DNA of 64,000 nucleotides from assembly GCA_033557835.1 (NCBI GenBank), contig JAWQRO010000054.1, positions 1 through 64,000 on the forward strand, written 5' to 3'. Shown here in pieces: positions 23,481 through 33,402 of the stretch. The position numbers and the translations under genes are program-made. The DNA comes from Helochares maculicollis. Taxonomy: Eukaryota; Arthropoda; Insecta; Coleoptera; Hydrophilidae. Under the pieces are notes generated by a model. The model was not told the origin of the DNA and ran no database searches. It saw only the letters and a list, made by a program, of their open reading frames with translations. The first letter of the stretch is position 1, and each line of letters opens with the position of its first letter.

Positions 23481-25860
23481 TTGATCTTATTACTGCCCTA
23501 TAGTGTTCAGACAACTGCCATTTTTTCCCTTCAATATGCTGCATTACTTTCAGCAACTGCTAAATTCATCAGTCTAATTTTTTCTTAGCTGTTTTTTAAA
23601 AATAGCATTGATTAATCGTGATACCCTTTATTTAAATATACTAGCTGTGTGATGGTTCATTGTATATTTATTTGTAGTAGAAAGTGAGCCAAATTTTTGC
23701 TAAATTTATTTCAGGTCACAAGCAATAGGCGTTTCTAAAGCTAACTAGTAAGCTTTTTTAGAGGGACCGTCGTGTATCGAAAATGGAAAGTGCTCGGTAA
23801 TGAACGTATAGAAAAAGTATATCTAAGAAAACAAGCCGAATTTTTTCAACAGATTTATACGGTTTATGACTCAGTAAATAAAATACATATAGTTTTAAAA
23901 AAGTGTTTTTATGTGTCTACAGATGTTGAGTAAAGCATAGATTTTTAACTCATTGAAAAAAGTGAAAAAATATTTTTATTGGTTTTTTTTCAAGATAATA
24001 GAAATACCATATCTTTATAGGCATAATTTTTTAAATATTAACGAGTTTTAATCAATAAAAATTATTTTAAAACTATAATCAACCCGCTGAAAATAATCTT
24101 TTTCATGAGAATATACACAGAACACGATAAAAATAAAAGGACGACAATAACAAAATATTACATCGAATAGCAGAGGTTATAAAACGAAAGTCGATTCGTA
24201 ATAATTTTTTTAATGAAAATTGTTACCAATATAATTATTTTCGTTTTCAGAATTTTTCAAAATTCACCAACAAATTAAGCCTGCCAATCAACACATTCAA
24301 ACAAATTCGCTAAACTTATTAATTGTTGATCATCATTAATAGCTTTTCAGTAAAAAAGCACTACTTGTTTATGTTAAGAAAATCTATGTTTCTCTTAATT
24401 TCTTCCTTTTCAAAAGGAGTCTACAAATAGTTTTTACATTGACGCATACAATATAAAGGTGATTTGTGGCCACGAAAAAATTCTATCCTTTCAGGTTTCG
24501 CGTTTTCAGGTATTCTAAATGGATTTTTACAATTTTCGGTGTACTATCTGTGAGTTTGTCTGTTGCGTTTGTATGTGTGTATTTAAACACGACAGAATGA
24601 AACTCTTTGAACTGGATTAATGAAACCAGTCGCTTAAATATAGCCTATGCTTTGACATGTGTTACACTCCAATCATGAAAAATTACCAGATATAAAGTGC
24701 CGTTGTTAGTGATTTTTCTGGGTGACTATTTCTGACATCCCATTAAATTAAGTTAATAAAATATACAACTCTTTACTTACAACAGTCTTTAACTTGTAAA
24801 TATTAGTAATATTACTTGCCATCTAAACTTTATTACCAAAAATATAGAGTTTGAGTTTTTACCACAATATAGTGGCATATCTACAATTTCAATTCTTAAA
24901 GCTAGCTCAAGTTCATTAATAAACTGTAAATGTAAGTGAATTGGGATTGTTTTCATGCAAGTGGTAATTAATACAAGTTTTGAAACAAAATCCGCGTTAT
25001 GTTTTCATTTATAAGCATTGCTCAAGATCTAATAGATCCTAGGACATACTACTCCAGACTAAGCTAGAGTAACACTACTCTAGCTAATTCAACTAATGCA
25101 ACAATGTGATTTTCCATTATGATGTTTGTGGAGAAATTTGCAACACTTCTATTCATCTGTGTTTATGTAGTGAAAAATGCATATTTTTCCTTATCGTGTT
25201 ACAAATTACGTCGCTTTATATCATATAAAATGACAATTCGTTACGGAGCAAAAATAAAAATGGGAGACACAAAGAAGCAAAGAAAAATGTTTAAAGATGG
25301 TAGTAAGATAATTTGACTAAGATTGATTGCTTCTTTCATTAACAATTAAATTGCATTTGATTATTACATTTTTGAAAGGCTATTTTTTCTGAAGGTACTT
25401 TATATATCAGAAAGTGTTTGCAATCTTTATTTTTGCTCCGGGACGTATTTTTAGTTCAATAATAAGGGCATTAATTGCAATGCGATAGGAAATTAGTACA
25501 GTGCCTAAAGCGTCTAAAATATAAAAATATCAAAATCCAATTACTTTGAAAAAATAATTATAGAACCTATTGGATTGTTTTATTAATACTAATGCGGTAT
25601 TTTAAAAAGTTTATTCATTAAACTTGGTCGTATTTTATGTGATAATAAAATAGATAAATAACCAGATATTTTTATATACTCTCAAACATTAAAATCTGGA
25701 TCAGTTATTTTTACGTAGAAATCGTATTATAAATAAATTTCTATCATTACAAGATTAAATTTTAAAAGTAAAAACCAATAATTTTCTTATAAAACAATGT
25801 TTATAAAAATTATTTTTTAATTTAACGTTTAATTCAAAACTACTATGAAAATCATTTAAA
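23481..25860. other. AT-rich DNA, nothing recognised
   Basis: Very AT-rich, with only chance frames. No transposase or repeat family was identified. Confidence 0.5.
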
Positions 25861-26264
25861 TTAAAGTTGTTCATTTTCTTCAGTATCTTCTACGTCTACT
25901 TTTTATAACATGAGTCAGATTAAAACAACTGTCACCATTACACTGTGAATACGATGCAGTGCGGTACAAACCACGTTTTCAGTGCACTTCCACATCCTTT
26001 TTTACAATTGCAAAATAACATTTTGACCAAAATATCTGGAGCTGAATATTGATTCATCATTATTGGCTCAAGGTTATTATTAAAAACGTACTTCCATTTC
26101 CAATTTTCAACAGAAATACTATTCCCTGACCGTAATTGAACGCCGGTACTTTTGGCTGCGCCGTTTACGAAATAATGATAGCTTCATGTATTTAAATATT
26201 TTATTTTATTTTATTATAAAACTATTGTCAGGGTTTTCATTAACATATGTAAGTATAAGGAGTA

Positions 26265-27477
26265 CAAATAAGTTTTACGCCGTTTTTTATAAAAAATTGA
26301 TTATTTATTGTAACAGAACGGTAGTTTAAATTTATTCAAAGTATTGTCCATCACTAGCAACCACTTTTTCCCATCTCTCAGGCAGCATTCGGATTCCACA
26401 TATGAAGAACTCCTTACCTTTTGAAGCTATCTACGTATCAACCTAATTTTTGGTATCTTTATATGTTGTGAACCGCTGCTCCGACGGAGCATGTGCCATT
26501 GACCGCAACAAATAATAGTCGGATGGCGCTATGTCTGGTGAATACGGTGGGCGGGGTAACACTTCCCAATCAAGGGTTTTCAAATAGTTTTTCAACGGAA
26601 CCGCTACATGCAGATGAACATTATCATGGAGTTGAATTATCTTGTCGTTTGTAGAATAGCATTGAAGGCGTTTTTTCTTTAGAGCTGGGCTCAATCTCAT
26701 CAATTGTGTTCGGTAGAGAGATCAGTGATTGTTTCGCTCGGATTAAGCAACTTGTAATACACCACACCCAGCTGATCCGACCATATACACAGCATGAGTT
26801 TTTTCCGTGAATATTCGGTTTCGCTGTGGATGTTGACGCGTAGCCAGGTTTTCCTCATGATTTTCTTCTTTTTGGATTGTCGTAATGTATCCATTTCTCA
26901 TCCCCGGTGACCATTCGATGTAAAAAAACCTTTTTTATGCCTGGCTAGCAACATTTCACTCATGCATAATCGGCGTTCAATTTCTCGTAGCTTCAATTCG
27001 TATGGAGCCCAATTTCCTTGTTTATGAATCATTCCTAAGGATTTTAAGCGATGTGAAACTGCTTGCTACTTGCGAGCTAGTTCCTTTTGTGTTAGAGGGG
27101 AATCTTCTTCCAATAATTCTTCCAATTCTGCATTTTCGTAAATTTTAGGCCTTCCAGTGCGGTCTTTGACTTCTACATCAAAATCACCGTTTTTAAACTT
27201 TTAACACCATTCACGACACGTACTCTCACTCAAAGCAGCTTCAGACTTTTTAAATTAAGGAAATAAATTAAAAGTTCCCGCAAATGACGATTCTTTGGTT
27301 CAAATTTAGACATTTTCAGCCCAAGAAAATTATATTTCACTAGCACGGAGTCACTAATATAGTAAGGTTATGTTATTTTAGAACGAACATACTAATTTTT
27401 AAGCCGGTTATCATCTGCAAATTCTAACGAAAGCCGCGCCCCGCGACACCTTCCTTAAAACGGCGGACACTTATTTG
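26265..27477 (-). mobile_element. mariner element with both ends, inserted in the nuclease-like fossil
   Basis: About 1.21 kb. The left end at 26265 (CAAATAAGTTTTACGCCGTT) and the reverse complement of the right end at 27477 (CAAATAAGTGTCCGCCGTTT) form imperfect inverted terminal repeats. TA dinucleotides at 26263-26264 and 27478-27479 are the expected target duplication. The ends resemble those of Mos1-type mariners. It interrupts the minus-strand fossil directly after its AAKLFA motif. Confidence 0.9.
26332..27313 (-). pseudogene. mariner transposase pseudogene inside the 26265-27477 element
   Basis: Full-length frame from MSKFEPKNRHLRELLIY (start at 27313) to VVASDGQYFE with the stop at 26332-26334. 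Domains in order: N-terminal helix-turn-helix (SEAALSESTCREWC), linker FDVEVKDRTGRPKIYENAE, second helix-turn-helix (LTQKELARK), then ELKLREIERRLCM, HRMVTGDEKWIHYD with catalytic Asp, KKLMLCIWSDQLGVVYYKLL, IIQLHDNVHLHVAVPLKNYL with the second Asp, and PPYSPDIAPSDYYLLRSMAH with the third Asp. All three catalytic Asp survive. Lesions include a one-base insertion just before HRMVTGDEKW, a stop after KELARK and a stop in CREWC. The motifs resemble the fragment at 1-298. It encodes cut-and-paste transposition of its own element and is now inactive. Confidence 0.93.
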
Positions 27478-28022
27478 TACTGCAAATAATTTAGCAGCGT
27501 CATGTAAATCTGCGCATTTTTTTAATTTTCTAGCAAGCTTGTTTTCGTTCGTTTTGAAAAGAGCAGATTTTTACACATCCAGTAAAGGCGTGTAAGAAAA
27601 GAATATATTTCTTGCATTGTGGTAATAATTTTGTCTGCTTTTAAATATGTAATTTTTCCACGAGGGGGATTCTTGAAAATAAATTTCACGGTTGTTGGGA
27701 GTTGGAAGTACAGTCAAAAGAACCAATACGTCAATATCTTCAAAAACGACTGTAATATTTGTCAACTGTTAATTAATTGCTATTTCAACAATCAATTTAT
27801 CCGCATCACCTTCTGCCTGACATGTAAAAATTTCAGATAATTTTTGCCTCAAGACTTCTACAAGTCGACTTTTATTTTTGCTATTTGCAAGAAATTTCTC
27901 TTGAGCAGTTTTAAGCGGCGTATTTTCACTAAGTTTGATATCTACAAATTTATTTTGTAATGCACTTCTTTCAACTAATTTTATACTATATTTTTTATAA
28001 CACTCGAAAACTACATATACTA

Positions 28023-29031
28023 GGTTGTTCGATAAGCAAGGACGTTGCTACTAGCCTAAAAATTTTTGTTTGATTGGTACACTCTTCATATGAACGCATA
28101 TGAATTTTCGTTTCAATTTATCAGTCCATTCTTTGTTTACAAGCCATTTAGTGTGAACGTGTCACAGTATTTTTTACAATGGAAAAATTAAGAGTCATGC
28201 AGTGATTGAATTTTTATTTTTGGAAGGTTTAAAAGCATAGGAAATTTATGAACGAATGTTAAAAATGTGTAAGGACTCTTCGCCTTCAATTAGTACAGTA
28301 GAAAGATGGGCTGCAGAATTTAAACGTGGTTGTACAAACCTTGAAGACGATCGACGTGAAGAAAAATACAGGATATCGCGTTGGGAAATCGTCGAGTGAC
28401 TGAACAAGATTTAGTAGAAGGCATTTCATTGGACAGTTTAAACAATATTTTAACTGAAGTATTTAGTTTCAGAAAGCTGTGTGCACAAGGGTGCCGCGTT
28501 CGCTAACAATGGAACAAAAACACATTCCAATGCAACTTTGTCAGCAACATTTAGAGCGTTTTCGAACAGATAAAGTGCATTTTGTGCGTCGATTCATCAC
28601 TATGAATGAAAAACAAGAGGCCAAAATATGGTGTGAACCTGGTTCTTCGGCTCCGAATGTCCAGAATCGGCCAAAAAGATATTAGCATCAGTTTTTTAGG
28701 ATACAAAAGAAATTTTGTCTGTGGATTACTTGCAAACTGGTAAAAAAATAAATTCTGAGTATTATTTTAACCTTTTAGATCAGCTGAAGAAACAAATTCA
28801 TGAAAAAATACCCAGTTTGCTGAACTGCGTGCTACAGACTTCATCAAATAATGAGGTTATAACAGATGCGAAAGCGGATTTTGCAGCCCTTCCAGATTCT
28901 TTTTGCTGGGATGAAATTCATAAATTAGAATCTTGTTGGAACAAGTGTATTGCAGTTCAAAGAGACTATACTAAATTTCAAACCATGAAATTGTGTTTTT
29001 TTTATCAAACTGCAAAACTTTTTGGACAAGC
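28023..29031 (+). mobile_element. internally deleted mariner of another lineage, inserted in the same fossil
   Basis: About 1.0 kb. The left end GGTTGTTCGATAAGC and the reverse complement of the right end GCTTGTCCAAAAAGT are degenerate inverted repeats. TA at 28021-28022 and 29032-29033 flanks the element. Removing the element and one TA rejoins the surrounding minus-strand reading frame without a shift, which confirms both boundaries. Confidence 0.85.
28179..28983 (+). pseudogene. mariner transposase pseudogene with the catalytic C-terminal block deleted
   Basis: Starts at MEKLRV (28179). Recognisable parts in shifting frames are STVERWAAEFKRG, TLEDDRR, LSLEQFKQYFN-like debris, EQKHIPMQLCQQHLERFRTD, FVRRFITMNE (where the first catalytic block should read TQDETW-like), SAPNVQNRPKR, VDYLQTGKKINSEYY and DQLKKQIHEKIPSL. 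It then jumps to SNNEVITDAKADF, CWDEIHKLESCWNKC and IAVQRDY at the C-terminus. The HQDNAP and SPDLAPSD blocks with the second and third catalytic residues are missing, so this is an internal deletion as well as a point-mutated copy. It could only have moved with help from another transposase. The motif set belongs to a mariner lineage distinct from the copy at 26332-27313. Confidence 0.88.
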
Positions 29032-29317
29032 TAATGATTGCATATTACTACCATTTTTTTCTAGCTGCCATTTACATCTGTATAATAACACACCTTCATC
29101 AATTACGTAATTAAACTCTTGTACATTATGAAAAGTTATCGGGATTTCTGGAAATAATTCATAGAATGTTGACTTCTTTGTTTTGCGGATTAAACCATCC
29201 CCAAAGAGAGCAAGTGGATTGATAATTCATGTAAGTTTTAAGCTCTTCACCGGGATTTTTTAATATACAAATATATTGGAATAACAGCAACGCATCAACA
29301 GCAACAAATTTGTTATT

Positions 29318-29689
29318 TAAATATATATATTTTAAACTTTTACTACAACTGAATGTGTGTAGGTGTACAATAATGTTGAGTTGTGTTTATATAATATACA
29401 TTATATTTGTACATTACTATTTTGTGCCAATTAAATCCAAATCATTTTGTAGTAAAATTAATTAAGACTGGCTATGTTTATCAAATTTCAAATAGGGTCA
29501 GTGGATTCATTACATATTACAAATATATGATTTGAAGAGAAATAAAACATAATAATGCTAGGGCTCAGAATGTAATAAACGTTTTGTGTGTATGCGTGTT
29601 TGTATGGATACCAGAAAATAAAAATTTACTATCAGCAAGGTCGCTTTATATAACAATTTAACAAGGAAAGAAGAAAAGGGATGTCATTT
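29318..29689. other. AT-rich DNA, nothing recognised
   Basis: Lies beyond the N-terminal end of the nuclease-like fossil. Contains an AT dinucleotide run near 29320-29335 and GT-rich bits. Any first exon or promoter of the fossil has decayed past recognition. Confidence 0.45.
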
Positions 29690-30620
29690 TATTTCTCTTT
29701 ATTTTGTATAACGGCGAGCCGCATCCGCATTGTCTCCTAATCGTGCCGCTTTATTTCAGGGGGTAATAAAACCTTTGTTAAGTACCTTTTTTGCCTAAAT
29801 GAGTTTTCCCAAGAAGATAAAGTCATTTCGTGCTTGTTATTAACATACTTTCTCTGGAGCGGGTGGGTCGGTCTATTTTAACGACATCGTGAATTTACTG
29901 CATTTTTCCATAAGAGTAAGCAACAGTTTAGTTTTGGTAGCGGCGCTACCGGGGCGACGGCGATGTCGAGAGGGGGTGAAATCCCTTTTGTGTTCCTTCT
30001 GCGTCCCAGTTTCGCTGTCGGGCATTTTCTGATTTTCCACAATGTTTCATCGAGAGATGAAAAGCATACATCAAAACAGATATCGAAAATTCTTAACGGC
30101 CTCAGCCCTAGGAAGACCGTTTTTCTTTTTCCCACTCCGCGCGGCCCCTCGTTTTCACGATCCACAGCCACGCTTCCACAATCCGCCACGCTCCACATAA
30201 GCAAAATTCGCCTATATTTTCTAAAAAATTCTCAACAACACTTTACAACATTCACCCTCGATAATTCTTTTGTTTTTAGAAATACCCTTGCACTGTAATT
30301 TAGACAAACCATGAGAAAGTTTTGAATATTGCAATCGCCGCCCTAAACTCCGTTTACTTTTCATACGCAATCTGGCACACAAATTCGTGTACAGCATCGT
30401 GCTTGTGGTGCCTCGTTATAAACAAACAGTTTGGTTATGCTATGGTAGATGAGTAATCGGTGTATAATAAGCCGCGAAATGCGATATTGGAGTGGAGTGT
30501 GTATAAAGGCATAGGAAAACAATAAGGTCAGGTAACTCCTGCACGGCTTGGTTAGGTTTGGTATAGCTTGGCGTGGATTAATATTGCAAAACAAGTAGTT
30601 GGTGCTTTGACTTTGCTCTA
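29690..30620. other. GC-richer island
   Basis: Two frames of 108 and 111 codons lie on opposite strands of the same bases (29878-30298), so at least one is a shadow; neither has a known motif. Sequence is non-repetitive. Possible conserved non-coding DNA. Confidence 0.3.
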
Positions 30621-30770
30621 TCCACCTTGGGATGAATTGTTAATGGGTTATAGCCACATTTGTTTCACTCTTGATTAAAGTCGAAGGATTTCAGTGAATT
30701 CGTCGATGAAAGCGACGAATAGCAAATGCAAAACAAAGGAACTTCATAGTCTAGGGATGTAGAATAGCGT

Positions 30771-31110
30771 ACAAAAGGTCTCAAGATATAGATATGCTCA
30801 CAATATAGAAAGGCGCTCGATGCCAAAGCATTCCGGATATAGAAACCGTCAAGTTTTGGAATGTGGAGGGATGTTTACGTCCTCAAGATATAAAAGTATT
30901 CAGGATTAAAACTATTCTGGATATAAAAGTCGTCATCATATAGAAGTCTTCATCATATAAAAGTCTCCATCCTAAAAAATGCTTCATTTTGCATAAGTTT
31001 TCATCATGTTACTTCAGGCTTTAAATTCTTCAAGGTATACAAAATCCTCAAGATATGAAAAACCACAGAAGCTGAAAATGTAGAATTTTTCAAGACATAC
31101 TGATTTCTAA
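30771..31110. repeat. degenerate minisatellite, 17-base period
   Basis: Between about 30917 and 31001 five consecutive units are exactly 17 bases long: TGGATATAAAAGTCGTC, ATCATATAGAAGTCTTC, ATCATATAAAAGTCTCC, ATCCTAAAAAATGCTTC and ATTTTGCATAAGTTTTC. More diverged units of 15-19 bases extend on both sides (for example TCAAGATATAGATATGCTC, ACAATATAGAAAGGCGCTC, CGGATATAGAAACCGTC). The consensus is close to ATCATATAAAAGTCNTC. The array decays outward, as old tandem repeats do. Confidence 0.75.
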
Positions 31111-33402
31111 GGCATTACAGGACATGGAAGCGAAAATTCGGGAAATTGATATCGCAAAGTCTAAAATAGAAATAAGAAAATCAATGTTGCCTTATTAATA
31201 ACGAAACAAACATGACAATTATTGCTAGAGAATGTAAAATCGTAAACATGTCTTGGAAGAATAGTTTGCTGGGCCATATGAAACTCGACTTGCCTAGTTA
31301 GAGTCCTTGTAGAGCGCCGCAGACAGAATAAAACCACTAAAGGGTAAAATCGGTTAGATACTTGGGACTTAGAAGCTCCCACATCACTTACTAGGAAGGT
31401 ATCACAGCTGTCTCATGAACAGGCGGGTGGTGTGGAAGAGACGGCGACAACGGCTTCTCTCTTATATGTTTATGAAACTACAGATGGCGCAATTGTCCCC
31501 TACTAAAAATAATTTTGTGCGAAGAACTTTGTATTAAGTTTGTTGAAGAAGTTACTTTACTAAAACTATCTAGCGGTGGACAAATAAATACCTCTTAATG
31601 TATCTGTAGCCAATATATAAATATTCTCCAATGGCTCAATTTGTCATTCTCGTATACATTCGAATTGATAAATTTGTTTTATTTAAAACAATTACAACAC
31701 TCGGCTAAAATTAGGGATACGTTGCAATGGTTCGTGATGGCAATAAATTTTCATAGCCAACTATCTATACAGTGCGAGAGTTTTTCAGTCTGGTCCCATT
31801 TTCGCCATGAAAAATAGCCGCGATTCGAAACAAAGCAAAGTTAATACCGAAACTGAAGCGCCAATAAGTGTTGATGAATGTTTATCTAAGCAAAAGTCCC
31901 GAGGCTTACTCTAGTAAATCCGTTAAATGTGCGGCTAAGCTTCTCTAATTTTAAGCTGTCGGATTTATCTTGCAAATTTTATGTGGTTCTGCCGAAGTAC
32001 GCGGGAGCACAGTGCAGCCAAGCTTTAAGTTTTCTATACAGCCGGCGAAGCAGCCACAGTCGCAACAAGAGAAGTGATAGTCGCAGAGCGCACCTCGAAC
32101 GCGGAAGAAATAATACTAACTTAATAAGTTCTGTGGGCGAGAATACGAGATAAAACTTTTCAAAATAATACCGACGAATGCCTTGCTGATTTACTGGCAA
32201 AAACTCATATCTAAGTTTTATCTGGCGATACTGCGATGTTTCCGCGGAGTTACAAGAACTTTTCTTGAAGTAACACGTATAGGAAAAACGCCAACCCTAT
32301 CCGGAGCTTATTGATACTTTCTGTTTTCGCTGATATGATGTGCGAAAATAAATCGGTTATTACATAAATAAGAGCGGTTGTGTTTGTAGATCAAAGTGGA
32401 GATGCAGGATTATTGAAGATTTTGATCATATTGTATTCAATATTTGAAGTAAAAGATTCGCTCATCCAATTTTTCAATTATAGGTTTCGCTGCTCCTTGA
32501 CTTGATCCTTGGAACCGGTAAATGTGACAAAGTAAGTTTTCAAATTAATTAAAACTAAATATCAATCACTAGCAATAGCCCGCAGCAGCGCTTGCGTAAC
32601 TTGCAGAATTTGCATGAATATGTCTGCGATGTCAGATACTGATCTCTTCCGAAATGAAGATCCGGGGTTGCTTTATACCAAAGTTTTAATTCCCTTCATT
32701 ATTTTATCATATGATAACATCAAAAAGACATTGAGATATCAGTTTTGAACCAGCAAGTTCCCCCTTTGCGCAAAATGTAAGCAGTTTACCCACTAATATC
32801 CGACGAAGAAAATTCACTACAAGCTGTAGCTGTGGCTTAAATATCTTGTGAAACTTTCATTTGCTGTATTTATAACCCTGTTATCAGATTTTGATGCAAT
32901 CTTTTTGTTTTCCCAACGTAAGTCTTCGAAAATCAGTTTTTTACTCTTTGAGTCAATGCTGCTGTTGTAGCTTAAAATAAGATTGTGTTACTTTGATTCA
33001 CACTGTTTATGACTAATATGTTCATAGTCTCTTTAGCAGTGCTGTCTATTTACCTTCAATTGCAGGATGTATTGTAATGCAACTTAATCTGTTTCGGCTT
33101 TGCTCTGTAGTCTACGATAATGATGTTCCGTTTTGGTGCTAAAATTATTAATACTCATTACTTTTAACACCAGCGATTTGTCTACAGTACTAGACAAATA
33201 TTTGTAAATTTGGGCTACAAACATGAATTTTGGAGCAGAGGCATAGCGTCACTGCAAAAGCTTAACGATATGTATACTTCTTATATCAGTCTTTGCTCTT
33301 GGAAATGCTTTAAATTGAGATATTTATAATGCAATTTTGTTCTTAGATGTAATGAAAGGTATTGATTGTCTGGAACAGCTGTTTTAATCGTATTAATATA
33401 TA
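31111..33402. other. mostly AT-rich DNA without identified content
   Basis: A 35-codon plus frame starts at 31807 (MKNSRDSKQSKVNTETEAPI) and ends in a stop. Its charged start and the moderate GC of 31920-32150 hint at an old coding remnant, but no family was recognised. A candidate small exon at 32484-32531 is listed separately. Confidence 0.4.
32484..32531 (+). other. candidate 48-base exon, plus strand
   Basis: An acceptor with a pyrimidine tract (TTTTTCAATTATAG) precedes 48 bases that end at AAA before GTAAGT. Only one frame is open and it spans exactly 16 codons (VSLLLDLILGTGKCDK). The other two frames have stops. No family is recognised, and chance is a strong alternative. Confidence 0.2.

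Larger units (their letters stand above)
25861..29317 (-). pseudogene. fossil of an uncharacterised arthropod nuclease-like gene, split by two mariners
   Basis: Three minus-strand pieces belong to one gene. Piece A (29034-29317) reads VAVDALLLFQYICILK, then PLALFGDGLIRKTKKSTFYE and VIDEGVLLHRCKWQLEK. Piece B (27480-28020) reads VVFECYKKYSIKLVERS, KTAQEKFLANSKNKSRLVE, CQAEGDADKLIVE, TVVFEDIDVLVLL, a frameshifted AFTGC, and KKCADLHDAAKLFA. Piece C (25861-26262) reads WKWKYVFNNNLEPI, YSAPDILVKMLFCNCKKGCG, QCNGDSC and an acidic end, EDTEENEQL, with its stop at 25861-25863. The order VFDG-like, EGDAD-like and EDxDxLVLL is what Rad2/XPG/FEN1 nucleases show, so a nuclease fold is inferred; the Cys-rich tail could bind metal. 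I recall similar multi-copy proteins of unknown function in arthropods. Stops and frameshifts show it is dead. Mariners occupy the two gaps. Confidence 0.75.

Noticed and set aside
31807..31914. 35-codon frame starting MKNSRDSKQSK, considered as a gag-like or transposase start
   Set aside because: Too short, no downstream continuation in any frame, and no terminal repeats found nearby.
31480..32280. Possible LTR retrotransposon piece
   Set aside because: No long direct repeats, primer-binding site, polypurine tract or pol motif was visible.
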